64,000 nucleotides of DNA from Caedibacter sp. 38-128 (GTDB taxonomy: Bacteria > Pseudomonadota > Alphaproteobacteria > Caedimonadales > Caedimonadaceae). A model generated the notes under the pieces. The model ran no database searches. It saw only the letters and a program-made list of their open reading frames with translations, and was not told where the DNA came from. The translations under genes were made by a program, and so were the position numbers. Below, one piece after another: positions 34,976 to 44,848 of the stretch. Position 1 is the first letter of the stretch, and each line of letters opens with the position of its first letter. Location of the stretch: positions 1 to 64,000 of the forward strand of contig MKUU01000060.1 in the NCBI GenBank assembly GCA_001898705.1, read 5' to 3'.

Positions 34976-35233
34976 ATGAAAAATGTTATGACCGTGTTTA
35001 CTGTGAGTACTCTAGCTGTATTGGCGGCCTGTGAACATAACCCAAATTGGGATCGTGATTGCCATGCTAATTATTCTGTAAATGATCGTGAGCTTGCACG
35101 TTGTAAAGAAAGAATGAAGACACATGAAAGCGCTGTCTCTGATTCAAACGCAGTGACTGTTGATTCAATGAATACTCAATCACCAACTCTTGAGCGTTTA
35201 GGCAAAGCCCACGACAGAAATAAAAACGATTAA
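34976..35233 (+). CDS. Small lipoprotein
   Basis: 85 residues. The signal peptide ends in a lipobox (VLAAC, Cys19), so the mature chain is anchored by lipid and about 66 residues long, highly polar, with DRDCHANYSVNDRELARCKE containing two further Cys. No family recognised. AGGGAG before the ATG, a strong promoter and a strong terminator mark it as a well-expressed monocistronic gene. Confidence 0.82.
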   Translation: MKNVMTVFTVSTLAVLAACEHNPNWDRDCHANYSVNDRELARCKERMKTHESAVSDSNAVTVDSMNTQSPTLERLGKAHDRNKND

Positions 35234-35252
35234 TTACTAAAATCGTAAATTT

Positions 35253-35284
35253 AAAAAGCGGGCTTTTTTAGCCCGCTTTTTTTA
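35253..35284 (+). terminator. Terminator after the small lipoprotein gene
   Basis: AAAAGCGGGCT pairs with AGCCCGCTTTT around TTTTT and is followed by a T-run; a typical rho-independent terminator 20 bases after the stop. Confidence 0.92.
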
Positions 35285-35454
35285 TAAACTATGGTTGAGT
35301 TAATACTTAACTATAGGAAATAGCTTAAATTTCGAAACAGTAAAAATTTATTAAGAGTTTTTATTGCGTATTTTTTACCAATAAAGCTTGCTTATGCAAT
35401 TCTTCTCTCGCTATTATAAGTCTTAATCGAGCTCACAATCATTTTTTAAACAGG

Positions 35455-37140
35455 TTGGTTTTGGAACACGCTTTATATTTGAAAGAAACATTAATTATTT
35501 TGATTTCTGCTGTCGCAGTTGTCTCTCTTTTCCAATGGCTAAAAGCAAGCAGCATTTTAGGTTATTTACTTGCAGGGTTAATCATTGGACCTAAAGCTCT
35601 TGGTTTTATTAATACGCTGGAAGGGACTAAATTTCTTGGTGAAATGGGAGTCTTGTTCCTACTGTTTACGATAGGACTTAAGATGCCGCTTCAGCGCTTG
35701 CACGTGCTAAGACGTTATGTTTTTGGTCTCGGTTTATTGCAAGTCGTATGTACAGCAGCTCTTATAATCTTTGTCCTGTTAATGTTTAATATCAAGCTAG
35801 AGCCTGCAATTTTAATTGGTACAGTATTAGCACTATCTTCCACAGCCGTAGGAATTCAAATACTTTCAGAACGGGGTGACCTTGCGCTTCGCTTTGGACG
35901 TGTATCTCTTGCGATTCTTCTTTTGCAAGATTTATTTGTTGTGGTGCTGCTTATGTTGATAAGTGCTTTCAAAGACGGTTCTTCAAGCTTAATAAGTATT
36001 CTAGGAATTTCCTTCCTTAAAACAACAGTTGTTTTATTTTTAATTATTCTTCTGGGACGAGTTCTATTGAAACCTGTTTATAGAGGAATTGCGCAGCTTG
36101 AAAGCCAAGAGCTTTTTGTGACGATGAGCTTATTAGTTATATTAATAATTAGCGCAGCCACAGCAGCGGCAGGTTTGTCTTTAGAGCTCGGCGCTTTTCT
36201 TGCAGGTATCCTTTTATCTGAAACAGAATACCGACATCAAGTTGAGGCAGATATTCAGCCATTTTATGGATTATTAATTGGTTTATTTTTTATGACATTA
36301 GGAATGAGTGTTGATCCTTACCTTATTTTGCAAAATATAAATTTTATTTTTGCTGGGCTTTTTGGATTGATTGTTCTTAAAGGGAGTGTGATCCTAGGGT
36401 TAAGCCGTATTTTTAATATACCTTTTTCGACAGGCTTAAGGGTTGGTTTATTGCTTGCCGGAAGTGGAGAGTTTGCTTTTGTGGTTCTTTCTCCTGCAAT
36501 TGAAGCAAAAATTATTTCTTTAGATCAAGGTCAACTTTTATTTGCAATTGTGGCTATTTCGATGGGGATAACACCTTTACTTGCTATGCTTGGACGTTAT
36601 ATAGACGAGCGTTGGGTTGAAAAAGAAACTGAGCAATCTATTGAAACTCAAGTTAGCGAGTGTGAGGATATCAGTAACCATGTTATTATCTGCGGTTTTG
36701 GTCGTGTTGGAAACATGATAGCATCTCTTTTGAGAGAGCAAATGATCCCTTTTTTAATCGTAGATAATAACCTATCGATAGTCTCTCAAGGACGCTTAGA
36801 TGGCTATCCAATTTTTTATGGAGATGCACGTCGTACCCAAGTTTTGAGAGCGCTTGGGGCTAACCGGGCACGTGCTATTGTTATTTGCTTAAACTCTCGC
36901 AAGGGAGCTGTACGAATATCTTTAACCATAAGACGGGAGTTTCCAAATTTACAGGTTCTTGTCCGTCTTAGAGATGATGAATATGAAAGTAAATTAACTC
37001 AAGCAGGCATAACGGTTGTGAGACCTGAAACATTCGAACCAAGCTTGCAACTCGCAACAAAAGTACTCGAAGCAACTGGGCATGTGCATGAAGAAGCCCA
37101 TCGAATAATAAATGGTTTTCGTAAGAATTATGAGTCTTAA
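35455..37140 (+). CDS. CPA2-family potassium/proton antiporter (KefB/YbaL-like)
   Basis: 561 residues. About 12-13 membrane helices (residues 8-385) form a Na+/H+-exchanger-type domain with LAGLIIGPKALGF and LSSTAVGIQILSE. A cytosolic RCK/TrkA-N domain (about 408-530, HVIICGFGRVGNMIASLL) binds NAD(H) and gates transport. There is no ATG at the start: TTG 35455 or, better placed after AGG, TTG 35461. Upstream, 35298-35312 holds the palindrome AGTTAATACTTAACT, of unknown role. Exact ion and ligand are not determinable. Confidence 0.92.
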   Translation: MVLEHALYLKETLIILISAVAVVSLFQWLKASSILGYLLAGLIIGPKALGFINTLEGTKFLGEMGVLFLLFTIGLKMPLQRLHVLRRYVFGLGLLQVVCTAALIIFVLLMFNIKLEPAILIGTVLALSSTAVGIQILSERGDLALRFGRVSLAILLLQDLFVVVLLMLISAFKDGSSSLISILGISFLKTTVVLFLIILLGRVLLKPVYRGIAQLESQELFVTMSLLVILIISAATAAAGLSLELGAFLAGILLSETEYRHQVEADIQPFYGLLIGLFFMTLGMSVDPYLILQNINFIFAGLFGLIVLKGSVILGLSRIFNIPFSTGLRVGLLLAGSGEFAFVVLSPAIEAKIISLDQGQLLFAIVAISMGITPLLAMLGRYIDERWVEKETEQSIETQVSECEDISNHVIICGFGRVGNMIASLLREQMIPFLIVDNNLSIVSQGRLDGYPIFYGDARRTQVLRALGANRARAIVICLNSRKGAVRISLTIRREFPNLQVLVRLRDDEYESKLTQAGITVVRPETFEPSLQLATKVLEATGHVHEEAHRIINGFRKNYES

Positions 37141-37156
37141 GGGGTTGTATTGAAAA

Positions 37157-38416
37157 CTACGTGCATAAGCGCCTGGTTAAACTCTCATAATTTTCAAGTT
37201 GTTTCGTGGGACCTATTGCTGCAAAAGTTATAGGTTGATTGAAGATTGAAGACGCAATTGCTTTAGATCTTTCTAAATCAACACGATCTATAAAATTTAA
37301 AATCTCAGCCGTTTTTAGAGGACGTCCATAAACTAGGGTTTGCTGTACAAGCTGTTCACAGCGTGAAGTAGTACTTTCAAGTGCCATCATCATTGATGCC
37401 TTGAGTTGTGCTTTTGCTCTATCAAGTTCTTTTTGAGTAATCGTGAGAGGGAATGTTAATAGTTCGTCACAAACAACAGGCAATAAATCTTTTGCTTCTT
37501 GAGGATTTGAGCTTGCGTATATTCCGAATATACCCTGATCACTAAAGCCATTAATAAATGCTTGAATTTCGTAAACTAGTCCCCGCTTTTCACGAACTTC
37601 TTGAAAAAGGCGTGAGGACATTCCTCCTCCTAAGATAGTGGCTAGAAGTGAAGTTGCATAGTAGTCTTCATGACCAATCCTTACTGATGGAAAGCCAAGA
37701 ACTAAATGAGCTTGTTCTAGATCGCGTGCAATCCTAAGATCACCGCCTTTATACTCACACTGTCTTACGTCATTAGGTTTCGTATTTTTTATGTTTGTAA
37801 ACTGTTGAGAAACGAGTTCGACAAACCTCTCATGTTCTATTTTACCTGCTGCGGCAACAATCGTGTTTGAAGCAGTATATTGATCTTCAATATAAGTTTG
37901 GAGGTCTTGGCGTGTAAAAGACTTAATAACATCTGGACGTCCGATAATTGGATAACCTAAGGGCTGAGAAGGGAAAGCAGTTTCCTGGAAAAGATCAAAA
38001 ATTATGTCATCTGGTGTGTCGTGAGTTTGAGAAATCTCTTGCAGTACAACAGTTTTTTCACGTTCGAGTTCTTCAATATTAAACATTGAAAATTGTAGAA
38101 TGTCGGATAAAAGATCAACAGCGAGAGAAACATCTTGTTTAAGTATGCGGGCATAATAACCTGTATGTTCACGTGATGTATAAGCATTAAGATGCCCTCC
38201 AACTGCTTCTATTTTTTCAGCAATCTCACTGGCGGTATGGCGTATTGTTCCACGAAAATTCATGTGCTCTAGCATATGAGAAATTCCATTTATCTCATAT
38301 GTTTCATGACGAGATCCAACCTTAACCCATACACCAAGCGCAACTGTTTCAACAGTTTCAATTGTGTCTGTTACAATTCTAATTCCATTGGGTAGTGTTG
38401 TTGTTCTTGCCGTCAT
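37157..38416 (-). CDS. M16-family zinc peptidase (mitochondrial processing peptidase-like)
   Basis: 419 residues. The inverted zinc motif HMLEH is at 47-51 (His47, Glu50, His51), and the third ligand Glu lies in the EREKTVVLQEISQTHD region. The C-terminal half is the inactive M16 repeat. Closest in style to alphaproteobacterial relatives of mitochondrial processing peptidase. No signal peptide. Last gene of a minus-strand run with SURF1, ctaE and a solute-binding protein. Confidence 0.93.
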   Translation of the reverse strand: MTARTTTLPNGIRIVTDTIETVETVALGVWVKVGSRHETYEINGISHMLEHMNFRGTIRHTASEIAEKIEAVGGHLNAYTSREHTGYYARILKQDVSLAVDLLSDILQFSMFNIEELEREKTVVLQEISQTHDTPDDIIFDLFQETAFPSQPLGYPIIGRPDVIKSFTRQDLQTYIEDQYTASNTIVAAAGKIEHERFVELVSQQFTNIKNTKPNDVRQCEYKGGDLRIARDLEQAHLVLGFPSVRIGHEDYYATSLLATILGGGMSSRLFQEVREKRGLVYEIQAFINGFSDQGIFGIYASSNPQEAKDLLPVVCDELLTFPLTITQKELDRAKAQLKASMMMALESTTSRCEQLVQQTLVYGRPLKTAEILNFIDRVDLERSKAIASSIFNQPITFAAIGPTKQLENYESLTRRLCT

Positions 38417-38441
38417 AAAAATTATAGTCCATCTATGTAAG

Positions 38442-39134
38442 TTATTTTTTTCTTTTGAAAAGGAAATATAAAATTCCTAATCCAAGCGCGAGACTATACC
38501 ATGTTAATGCATATGCAAGATGAAAATTTCTTAGCTTGAGATTGAGAGGGCTACTAATAGGAAATACGCTTGATTGAATATTATCCGAGATATAAATATA
38601 AAAAGGGAGTAGCTCTTTAATCCCAGTTTTTATTGAGATTTCATGCGGGGCTATAAAATAGAGTTCTCGGGATGAAAAATTATTTTCCGGCGTAAAAAAA
38701 TTTTTTTCAGAATTTAATCGTATCAAGCCTTTAATCTTTATAAGCCCTCTCGGACGATCAATTGATTTTTCATAAAAAGGAACCCATCCACGGTCAACCA
38801 AAAGAATCTTTTTCGTCTTGAGAAGGAGAGGCGTAATAATGTGGTATCCTGCTTGCCCTTGATGTGTTCTGCCTACAAGTTTCAATTCTAATGTATGAAG
38901 ATAGTGGCCTTCTGCTATAGCTGGTGAAAATTCAAAGTTCTTAATGTCATTTGCCGGAAGTGGTTCAAGTTCTTGAATTGAGATAGGAAGAATTTGTGAA
39001 CGTTTTTGCATCTTAGCGATCAAATCTTGTTTCCAATAGAGACGATATATTTGCCAGTTTCCTAAGCTTATAAGAAGTAGGATTCCAATAAGAATAAAAA
39101 CAGAAAACGTGGAGACCCTATTGAATATCTTCAA
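38442..39134 (-). CDS. SURF1-family cytochrome oxidase assembly protein
   Basis: 230 residues. Membrane helices lie at both ends (about 10-27 and 207-225), with a periplasmic domain carrying LLVDRGWVP, the SURF1 signature. Helps insert haem a into subunit I of cytochrome aa3 oxidase. It overlaps the end of ctaE by 4 bases, as in many alphaproteobacteria. Confidence 0.93.
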   Translation of the reverse strand: MKIFNRVSTFSVFILIGILLLISLGNWQIYRLYWKQDLIAKMQKRSQILPISIQELEPLPANDIKNFEFSPAIAEGHYLHTLELKLVGRTHQGQAGYHIITPLLLKTKKILLVDRGWVPFYEKSIDRPRGLIKIKGLIRLNSEKNFFTPENNFSSRELYFIAPHEISIKTGIKELLPFYIYISDNIQSSVFPISSPLNLKLRNFHLAYALTWYSLALGLGILYFLFKRKK

Positions 39135-39919
39135 CTACCAGATCCTGCCCAATAAATGCTCACAAATAAGAAAAGCCAAATAACATCAACAAAATGCCAA
39201 TACCAAGCAGCAGCTTCAAATCCAAAATGATCTGTTGCGCTAAAGTGTCCTAGGCGTCCGCGGAACCAACATACAATTAAAAAAATGACGCCTACAAAAA
39301 CATGAAATCCATGAAAGCCTGTAGCCATATAAAATGTTGATGGATAAATGCCGCCTTTGAAAGCAAAGTCAGCATGGATGTATTCATAAGCTTGCACCCC
39401 AAGAAAACAGATTCCTAAAAGAATAGTGACGGCTAATTTTTCAAGACTATCTTTTATGTTATTCTCAAGCATTGAATAATGAGCCCATGTTACTGTTGTT
39501 CCGGAGAGTAAAAGAATTAAGGTATTCAAATAAGGAAGATCAAACGGGTCAATTGTTTTTAGCCCTTTAGGTGGCCAAACACCGCCAATTTCGGCTGTTG
39601 GCATTAAGCTTGCATTAAAATAGGCCCAAAAAAAAGCTGCGAAGAACATAAATTCGGAAGCAATGAAAAGAGCAACGCCCCATTTAAATCCATGTCGCAC
39701 AACTGCATTATGTTCTGTTTTTGCTTCCTTTATAACATCTCGCCACCATCCCATTACTGTAAAAATTAAAAGACTGGTACCCGCCCATAAGACATATGAA
39801 CCATATTTTCGAACAAATAACACGGTACCAATTACAAGGATAAAAGCTGAGAGAGCTCCCATAAAAGGCCAAGGGCTAGGTTCAACAAGATGATAAGGAT
39901 GCTTTTTTGATGTTGTCAT
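39131..39919 (-). CDS. ctaE: Cytochrome c oxidase subunit III
   Basis: 262 residues with seven membrane helices. Shows PYHLVEPSPWP at the N-terminus, WWRDVIKEA, the E in FMFFAAFFWAY, and the C-terminal FGFEAAAWYWHFVDVIWLFLF region (helix 7). Subunits I and II are not in the window. It overlaps the SURF1 gene downstream and the solute-binding protein gene upstream, each by 4 bases. Confidence 0.96.
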   Translation of the reverse strand: MTTSKKHPYHLVEPSPWPFMGALSAFILVIGTVLFVRKYGSYVLWAGTSLLIFTVMGWWRDVIKEAKTEHNAVVRHGFKWGVALFIASEFMFFAAFFWAYFNASLMPTAEIGGVWPPKGLKTIDPFDLPYLNTLILLLSGTTVTWAHYSMLENNIKDSLEKLAVTILLGICFLGVQAYEYIHADFAFKGGIYPSTFYMATGFHGFHVFVGVIFLIVCWFRGRLGHFSATDHFGFEAAAWYWHFVDVIWLFLFVSIYWAGSGS

Positions 39920-41769
39920 TTGTCTTTTAATTCTTTAGACCACCAGTTCATTAATATAATTCCATCAAGCGGATTAAATTGAGGATGACCAAATTTATCC
40001 CAATATGCCAGAAAAATTTTATTACTATGGTATAAAGGAATTAAATAATGTCCCCATAAGAGGACATGGTCTAAAGCTTTCGTTATTGTAACGAGTTCTT
40101 CATAAGTTTTAGCGTTAGCTAGCATTCGACAAAGCGCATCGATCGTGGCATTTTTGATTCCAATGTAATTACGGCTTCCTTCTTGATCTGCTGATTTTGT
40201 GCTCCAATAAAGATTTTGTTCATTTCCAGGGGAAAGAGTGTGTGCCCAAGTATGAAGCGTCATGTCATAATCAAAAGTTCCTAATCGATGCTCATATTGT
40301 GTAGAATCAACTGTTCGAACTGTTGCTTGGATTCCGAGCAATTTTAGATTTTTAACATAGGCTAGAGTAATTTTTTCATCTTCGGGTCTATAAAGAATAA
40401 TCTCAAACTTAAAAGGTTTCTTTGTTTCTTTATGAATTAGTTGGAAACCATGAATTTCCCAGCCGCAAGCTTGTAATAGATCTCGCGCTCTTTTTAAATT
40501 TTCTCTTAACTTGGCTTTAGTCCCTGAAACAGGTAAAGAATAAGGAGTTAAAAAAAGAGATGAAGGTAAGTTTTTCTTAAACGGTTGCAATAATTTTAGA
40601 ACATTTCCCTGGGGGATGCCATCATTGGCAAGCATCGTGTTATCGAAATAACTTTTAGTTCTCGTGAAACAATTGTGAAATAATGACTGATTTAGCCATT
40701 CAAAGTCAAACGCATAGGTGAGCGCACGCCTAACTTGCTCATCCTTAAATAAGTCTTTTCGAATATTAAAAATGAAAGCTCGTATCCCAACAGGTCTTTG
40801 GTGGTTAAATTCAACTTTTACGACTCTTCCATCTTTTACAGCTGGGAAATTATAGTTTTCAATCCATTGACTGGGTTCTGATTCTCCTCTGAAATCGTAT
40901 TCACCGGCTTTAAAGGCTTCGAGAGAGACTTTTGAATCTCGATAATAATCAAACCGTACTTCATCAAAATTATAAAACCCAACATTGACAGGTAAATCTT
41001 TTCCCCAATAATCGGGGCGTCGCTCATAACTGATCATATGGCCAATCTTCAGACGTTTAATTTTATAAGGGCCACTTCCTGGAATTTCTTCATGCGTGAC
41101 TTTTTCAAAATCTCGTCCTTCAAAAAAATATTTAGGCAAAATAGGTAAAAGGCTAATGAGCATAGGAGCTTCAGGATCAAACATTCCATTATTTTTATCA
41201 GCTAAGAAAGAGAATTTGACGGTATGATTATTAATCTTTTGGATCTTGTCGACCTTTTTAAAAAATAAGCGGTAATTTGCAAGCCCTTTTTCTTTGAGTG
41301 TTTCAAAGCTAAATATCACATCATCTGCAGTAACGGGTTGGGCATTAGGCCATTTAGCCTTGGGGTTTAAATAAAAAATAATCCATGAACGGTCTGGAGC
41401 AAGATCGACAGACTCAGCAATTAGCCCATACAGCGAGAAGGGTTCATCAGGAGAACGTTTCATTAATGTATCAAAGACTAACCGTTCAGTGAAGATACTG
41501 AGTCCAGCAGGGGGCGTTCCTTTTATAACATAAGGGTTGAGACTATCGAAAATGCCAGTCACACCTAAACGAAGTTTGCCACCCTTTGGTGCTTTAGGGT
41601 TAACAGTTGAAAAGTGCTTAAAATTAATAGAGTACTTAAGTTCTCCGTGCATTGCAATTCCATGCTCTTTACATACGCTTTGCGAGATGAAGAAAAGTTG
41701 CATAAAGGTTATGCATAATAAGATACGGTAGAAATATGTCATTCTATACTCTTTAATAAGCTTTTTCAT
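39916..41769 (-). CDS. Family 5 extracellular solute-binding protein (oligopeptide type, YejA-like)
   Basis: 617 residues. A signal peptide (about 1-33, ISQSVCKEHG) precedes a full SBP_bac_5 domain with APKGGKLRLGVTGIFDSLNP and DPEAPMLISLLPILPKYFF. Length and the N-terminal HGIAMHGE.KYS stretch fit YejA-type peptide-binding proteins. No permease or ATPase gene is adjacent, so it must work with components encoded elsewhere. First gene of the run leading into ctaE. Confidence 0.9.
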   Translation of the reverse strand: MKKLIKEYRMTYFYRILLCITFMQLFFISQSVCKEHGIAMHGELKYSINFKHFSTVNPKAPKGGKLRLGVTGIFDSLNPYVIKGTPPAGLSIFTERLVFDTLMKRSPDEPFSLYGLIAESVDLAPDRSWIIFYLNPKAKWPNAQPVTADDVIFSFETLKEKGLANYRLFFKKVDKIQKINNHTVKFSFLADKNNGMFDPEAPMLISLLPILPKYFFEGRDFEKVTHEEIPGSGPYKIKRLKIGHMISYERRPDYWGKDLPVNVGFYNFDEVRFDYYRDSKVSLEAFKAGEYDFRGESEPSQWIENYNFPAVKDGRVVKVEFNHQRPVGIRAFIFNIRKDLFKDEQVRRALTYAFDFEWLNQSLFHNCFTRTKSYFDNTMLANDGIPQGNVLKLLQPFKKNLPSSLFLTPYSLPVSGTKAKLRENLKRARDLLQACGWEIHGFQLIHKETKKPFKFEIILYRPEDEKITLAYVKNLKLLGIQATVRTVDSTQYEHRLGTFDYDMTLHTWAHTLSPGNEQNLYWSTKSADQEGSRNYIGIKNATIDALCRMLANAKTYEELVTITKALDHVLLWGHYLIPLYHSNKIFLAYWDKFGHPQFNPLDGIILMNWWSKELKDK

Positions 41770-41790
41770 ATTAAGTATTTATAAGATATT

Positions 41791-42690
41791 TTAAAGGTGC
41801 ATCTCAAGCCATTTACGTAAAATTTTACCTAAAATCTGGACATCTTCTAAAATATGTGATGTTGGGGAAGTGATTTTTTCACGAAGAAATTGTTTTCCTT
41901 GAGGGTCAGATACAAAGCCTATAAAGCTTATTTCATCTTCATTAATATAGCGAGCAAGCCCTCCGATGGGGGCACGACAAGAACCATCAACAGCCCGTAA
42001 AAAGGTTCTTTCTACTTCAGTACAGAATCCTGCTTTTTTATCATGAATATGGGAGAGGGTTTCAAGTATAAATGTATCGTCTTGGCGACATTGAACGCCT
42101 AACGCACCCTGAGCAAGGGCAGGGGTAAAAACATCTATATCCAAAGGGATAACATCTTTTAGCTGATTGAGTCTTGAAAGACCTGCGTAAGCTAGGACAG
42201 TTGCGTCCGCAAAACCTTCTTGAATTTTTTGTATTCTAGTTCCGACATTCCCGCGTAACGGAACAATTTTAAGATCCGGTCTTAAATGCAGCAAGAGAGC
42301 TTGACGTCTCAGAGAGGAGGTTCCAACGGTTGCTCCAAGGGGTAAATTTTCTAAAGTATAATTTTCTTTTGAAAGCAAGACATCACTAGGGTTTTCTCTC
42401 ACGGGAATACAAGAGATAATGAGCTTTTCTGGGGGATGAGTTTCCACATCTTTCATAGAATGCACAGCAATATCAATTTCTTTGTAAAGGAGGGCTTCCT
42501 CAATTTCCTTGGTGAATAGCCCTTTCCCACCATATTCTGAAAGAGGTGCATCGGTTAATCGATCTCCACTCGTTTGGTAGGTCTTAATTTCAATGTCATT
42601 ATGCCCTTGAGTGTGAAGAGCTGTTTTGACAATATCTGCTTGTTTTAGTGCTAAAGGGCTTTTTCGAGTGCCAAGAATAATAGGACGCAT
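41791..42690 (-). CDS. hemC: Porphobilinogen deaminase (hydroxymethylbilane synthase)
   Basis: 299 residues. Polymerises four porphobilinogens to hydroxymethylbilane in haem synthesis. Asp81 (HSMKDVETHPP) is catalytic and Cys238 (VDGSCRAPIGG) holds the dipyrromethane cofactor; GTSSLRRQ and PLRGNVGTR bind the substrate carboxylates. Divergent from tsaD. Confidence 0.96.
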   Translation of the reverse strand: MRPIILGTRKSPLALKQADIVKTALHTQGHNDIEIKTYQTSGDRLTDAPLSEYGGKGLFTKEIEEALLYKEIDIAVHSMKDVETHPPEKLIISCIPVRENPSDVLLSKENYTLENLPLGATVGTSSLRRQALLLHLRPDLKIVPLRGNVGTRIQKIQEGFADATVLAYAGLSRLNQLKDVIPLDIDVFTPALAQGALGVQCRQDDTFILETLSHIHDKKAGFCTEVERTFLRAVDGSCRAPIGGLARYINEDEISFIGFVSDPQGKQFLREKITSPTSHILEDVQILGKILRKWLEMHL

Positions 42691-42798
42691 TTTGGACTTG
42701 CCTTTTTCTTCAAATTGACGCCATTAAAGCATAGATTTAGGATGAAACAAGTTGCTTTTTTAACATAAAGTACAAATAAAAATGGTGTGTCTTTTCTA

Positions 42799-43842
42799 AT
42801 GTTGGTTCTTGGAATTGAAACAAGCTGTGATGAAACTTCAGCGGCTATTGTAAGCTCGGAGAGAAAAATTCTCTCAAATATTTTAATTTCTCAGATAAAA
42901 GAGCATAGTATTTATGGGGGAGTTGTCCCTGAAGTTGGGGCAAGAGCTCACCTTGAGGTGTTAGAAACGATAATTTCTCAAGCTTTAGAACAAGCCAATA
43001 TAAATTTGGATGCTTTAGATGGTATAGCCGCGACTGCAGGGCCTGGGCTGATAGGTGGAGTCTTTGTTGGTATCACGATGGCTAAAGCTATAGCAGCAGC
43101 AAAAAAACTTCCTTTTCTTGCCGTGAATCATCTCGCAGGACATGCTTTAACCGCCAGACTTTCTGAGTCTTTAGATTTTCCTTATCTGCTTCTTCTTGTT
43201 TCTGGAGGGCATAGTCAATTAGTATTGGTAAAAAGCGCTTTAGAATATGCTTTATTAGGGACAACCTTAGATGACGCCGTAGGTGAAGCATTTGATAAGG
43301 TCGCCAAAATCTTGAGATTACCTTACCCAGGAGGACCATCAATTGAACATTTAGCAATCTTGGGAAATCACGAGAGATTTAAATTACCACGTCCTCTTTT
43401 ACATCATAAGGATGCTTCCTTAAAATGCTCATTTTCGTTTTCTGGATTGAAAACTGCGGTGCGACAAGAAATTGAGAAATTAGCTTCTTTTCAAAATGAC
43501 GATCAAAAAGATATGGCGGCTTCATTTCAAGCTGCAGTTCTTGATATCCTTATAGATCGTTCTCGTAATGCTTTAGAGTTTTGTTTAAAACAGAAGGTTC
43601 CTTTAAATGCCTTTGTGGTGGGGGGAGGAGTGGGAGCAAATCAAGCGTTGCGAAAAGCATTGCAAGAAATAAGCCAGACTTTTGGAATAAAATTTATTGC
43701 ACCACCCCCAAATTTGTGTACAGATAATGCTGCAATGATTGCTTGGGCCGGTATTGAAAAATTGCAACTAAAATCACTTGATTCGTTAGATTTTGCGCCA
43801 AGACCTCGCTGGCCACTTGAATCTATAAAGGGGGAAAGATAA
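42799..43842 (+). CDS. tsaD: tRNA N6-threonylcarbamoyladenosine transferase TsaD
   Basis: 347 residues from ATG 42799 (MLVLGIETSCDET aligns with E. coli TsaD at residue 1). An in-frame GTG at 42787 would add four residues. Metal ligands lie in NHLAGHAL; the ASKHA nucleotide sites are GIETSCDE, LLLVSGGHSQL and VGGGVGANQALR. Transfers threonylcarbamoyl to A37 of ANN-reading tRNAs with TsaB/E. Its stop overlaps the gpsA start by one base. Confidence 0.95.
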   Translation: MLVLGIETSCDETSAAIVSSERKILSNILISQIKEHSIYGGVVPEVGARAHLEVLETIISQALEQANINLDALDGIAATAGPGLIGGVFVGITMAKAIAAAKKLPFLAVNHLAGHALTARLSESLDFPYLLLLVSGGHSQLVLVKSALEYALLGTTLDDAVGEAFDKVAKILRLPYPGGPSIEHLAILGNHERFKLPRPLLHHKDASLKCSFSFSGLKTAVRQEIEKLASFQNDDQKDMAASFQAAVLDILIDRSRNALEFCLKQKVPLNAFVVGGGVGANQALRKALQEISQTFGIKFIAPPPNLCTDNAAMIAWAGIEKLQLKSLDSLDFAPRPRWPLESIKGER

Positions 43843-44840
43843 TGACCATTGTTAGTGTGTTAGGCGGCGGCGCTTGGGGAACTGCTCTTGCGTTGGTGTC
43901 GCATCGAGCTGATAATAAAACATTACTTTGGACTCGTAACCTACAAACTGCAGAGCATTTAGCAAAAGATAAAGAAAATCAAAGATCCCTTCCAGGTATT
44001 GCACTCCCAACTGACTTAACAATTACGTCCTCTCTCGAAGAAGCTTTAAACGCTGATATAATACTGCTGGCGGTTCCAGCTCAAACTGTAAGAAATCTTC
44101 TTGGACAGATTAAACCCTATGTTTCTAAAAATGGTTATCTAGTTGTATGTTCTAAAGGTATTGAGATTGGCACAGGACTCTTAATGAGTGAAGTAATTCA
44201 TGAGAGCCTGCCTGAAATCTCTGTTTCAGTTCTTTCAGGTCCCACTTTTGCTCGCGATGTCGCCTCAGGGCAGCCAACAGCTGCTACTTTGTCTGCAAGA
44301 GAAATAGAAACAAGTCGTTGGTTAGCTAGTACATTGAGCAGTCAAAATTTTAGGGTTTATCCTTCAAATGACATTATTGGTGTTGAAGTGTCTGGAGCGT
44401 TAAAGAATGTTATTGCCATTGCTGCAGGGATTGCAACTGCACGCGGTTATGGAGATAGCGCGCGTGCGTCCCTTATTACACGAGGTTTAGCAGAAATTAC
44501 ACGTCTAGGAATGGCAAAAGGAGCTCATCCTGAAACTTTCTTGGGGCCTTCAGGTGTTGGAGATATCATATTAACGTGTACTTCTACACAATCCAGAAAT
44601 ATGTCCCTAGGTATTACGATTGGTCATAAGAATATTGTTACAGAGGCTATGCTTAAAGGATGTTTGTTAACAGAAGGTGTCTTTACGGCTAAAGCTGCAG
44701 TTGAGTTGGCTTCTGTATTGGAAGTAGAATTACCGATTTGTAGGGGGGTTAATAATATTTTACATCATCAAAGCCCTATAGATTCTGAAATTATTACACT
44801 TTTGTCGCGTCCTCTTAAAATGGAAACACATTCTCATTAA
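43842..44840 (+). CDS. gpsA: Glycerol-3-phosphate dehydrogenase [NAD(P)+]
   Basis: 332 residues. Makes sn-glycerol-3-phosphate for phospholipids. N-terminal Rossmann motif VLGGGAWGTALA; catalytic Lys in GALKNVIAIAAG; substrate loop in GPSGVGDIILTCTSTQSRN. Second gene after tsaD, a common alphaproteobacterial order. Confidence 0.96.
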   Translation: MTIVSVLGGGAWGTALALVSHRADNKTLLWTRNLQTAEHLAKDKENQRSLPGIALPTDLTITSSLEEALNADIILLAVPAQTVRNLLGQIKPYVSKNGYLVVCSKGIEIGTGLLMSEVIHESLPEISVSVLSGPTFARDVASGQPTAATLSAREIETSRWLASTLSSQNFRVYPSNDIIGVEVSGALKNVIAIAAGIATARGYGDSARASLITRGLAEITRLGMAKGAHPETFLGPSGVGDIILTCTSTQSRNMSLGITIGHKNIVTEAMLKGCLLTEGVFTAKAAVELASVLEVELPICRGVNNILHHQSPIDSEIITLLSRPLKMETHSH

Positions 44841-44848
44841 GGTAAAAA

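Noticed and set aside
42787-42798. GTG start for tsaD
   Set aside because: Adds four residues absent from the family; ATG 42799 aligns with the usual N-terminus.
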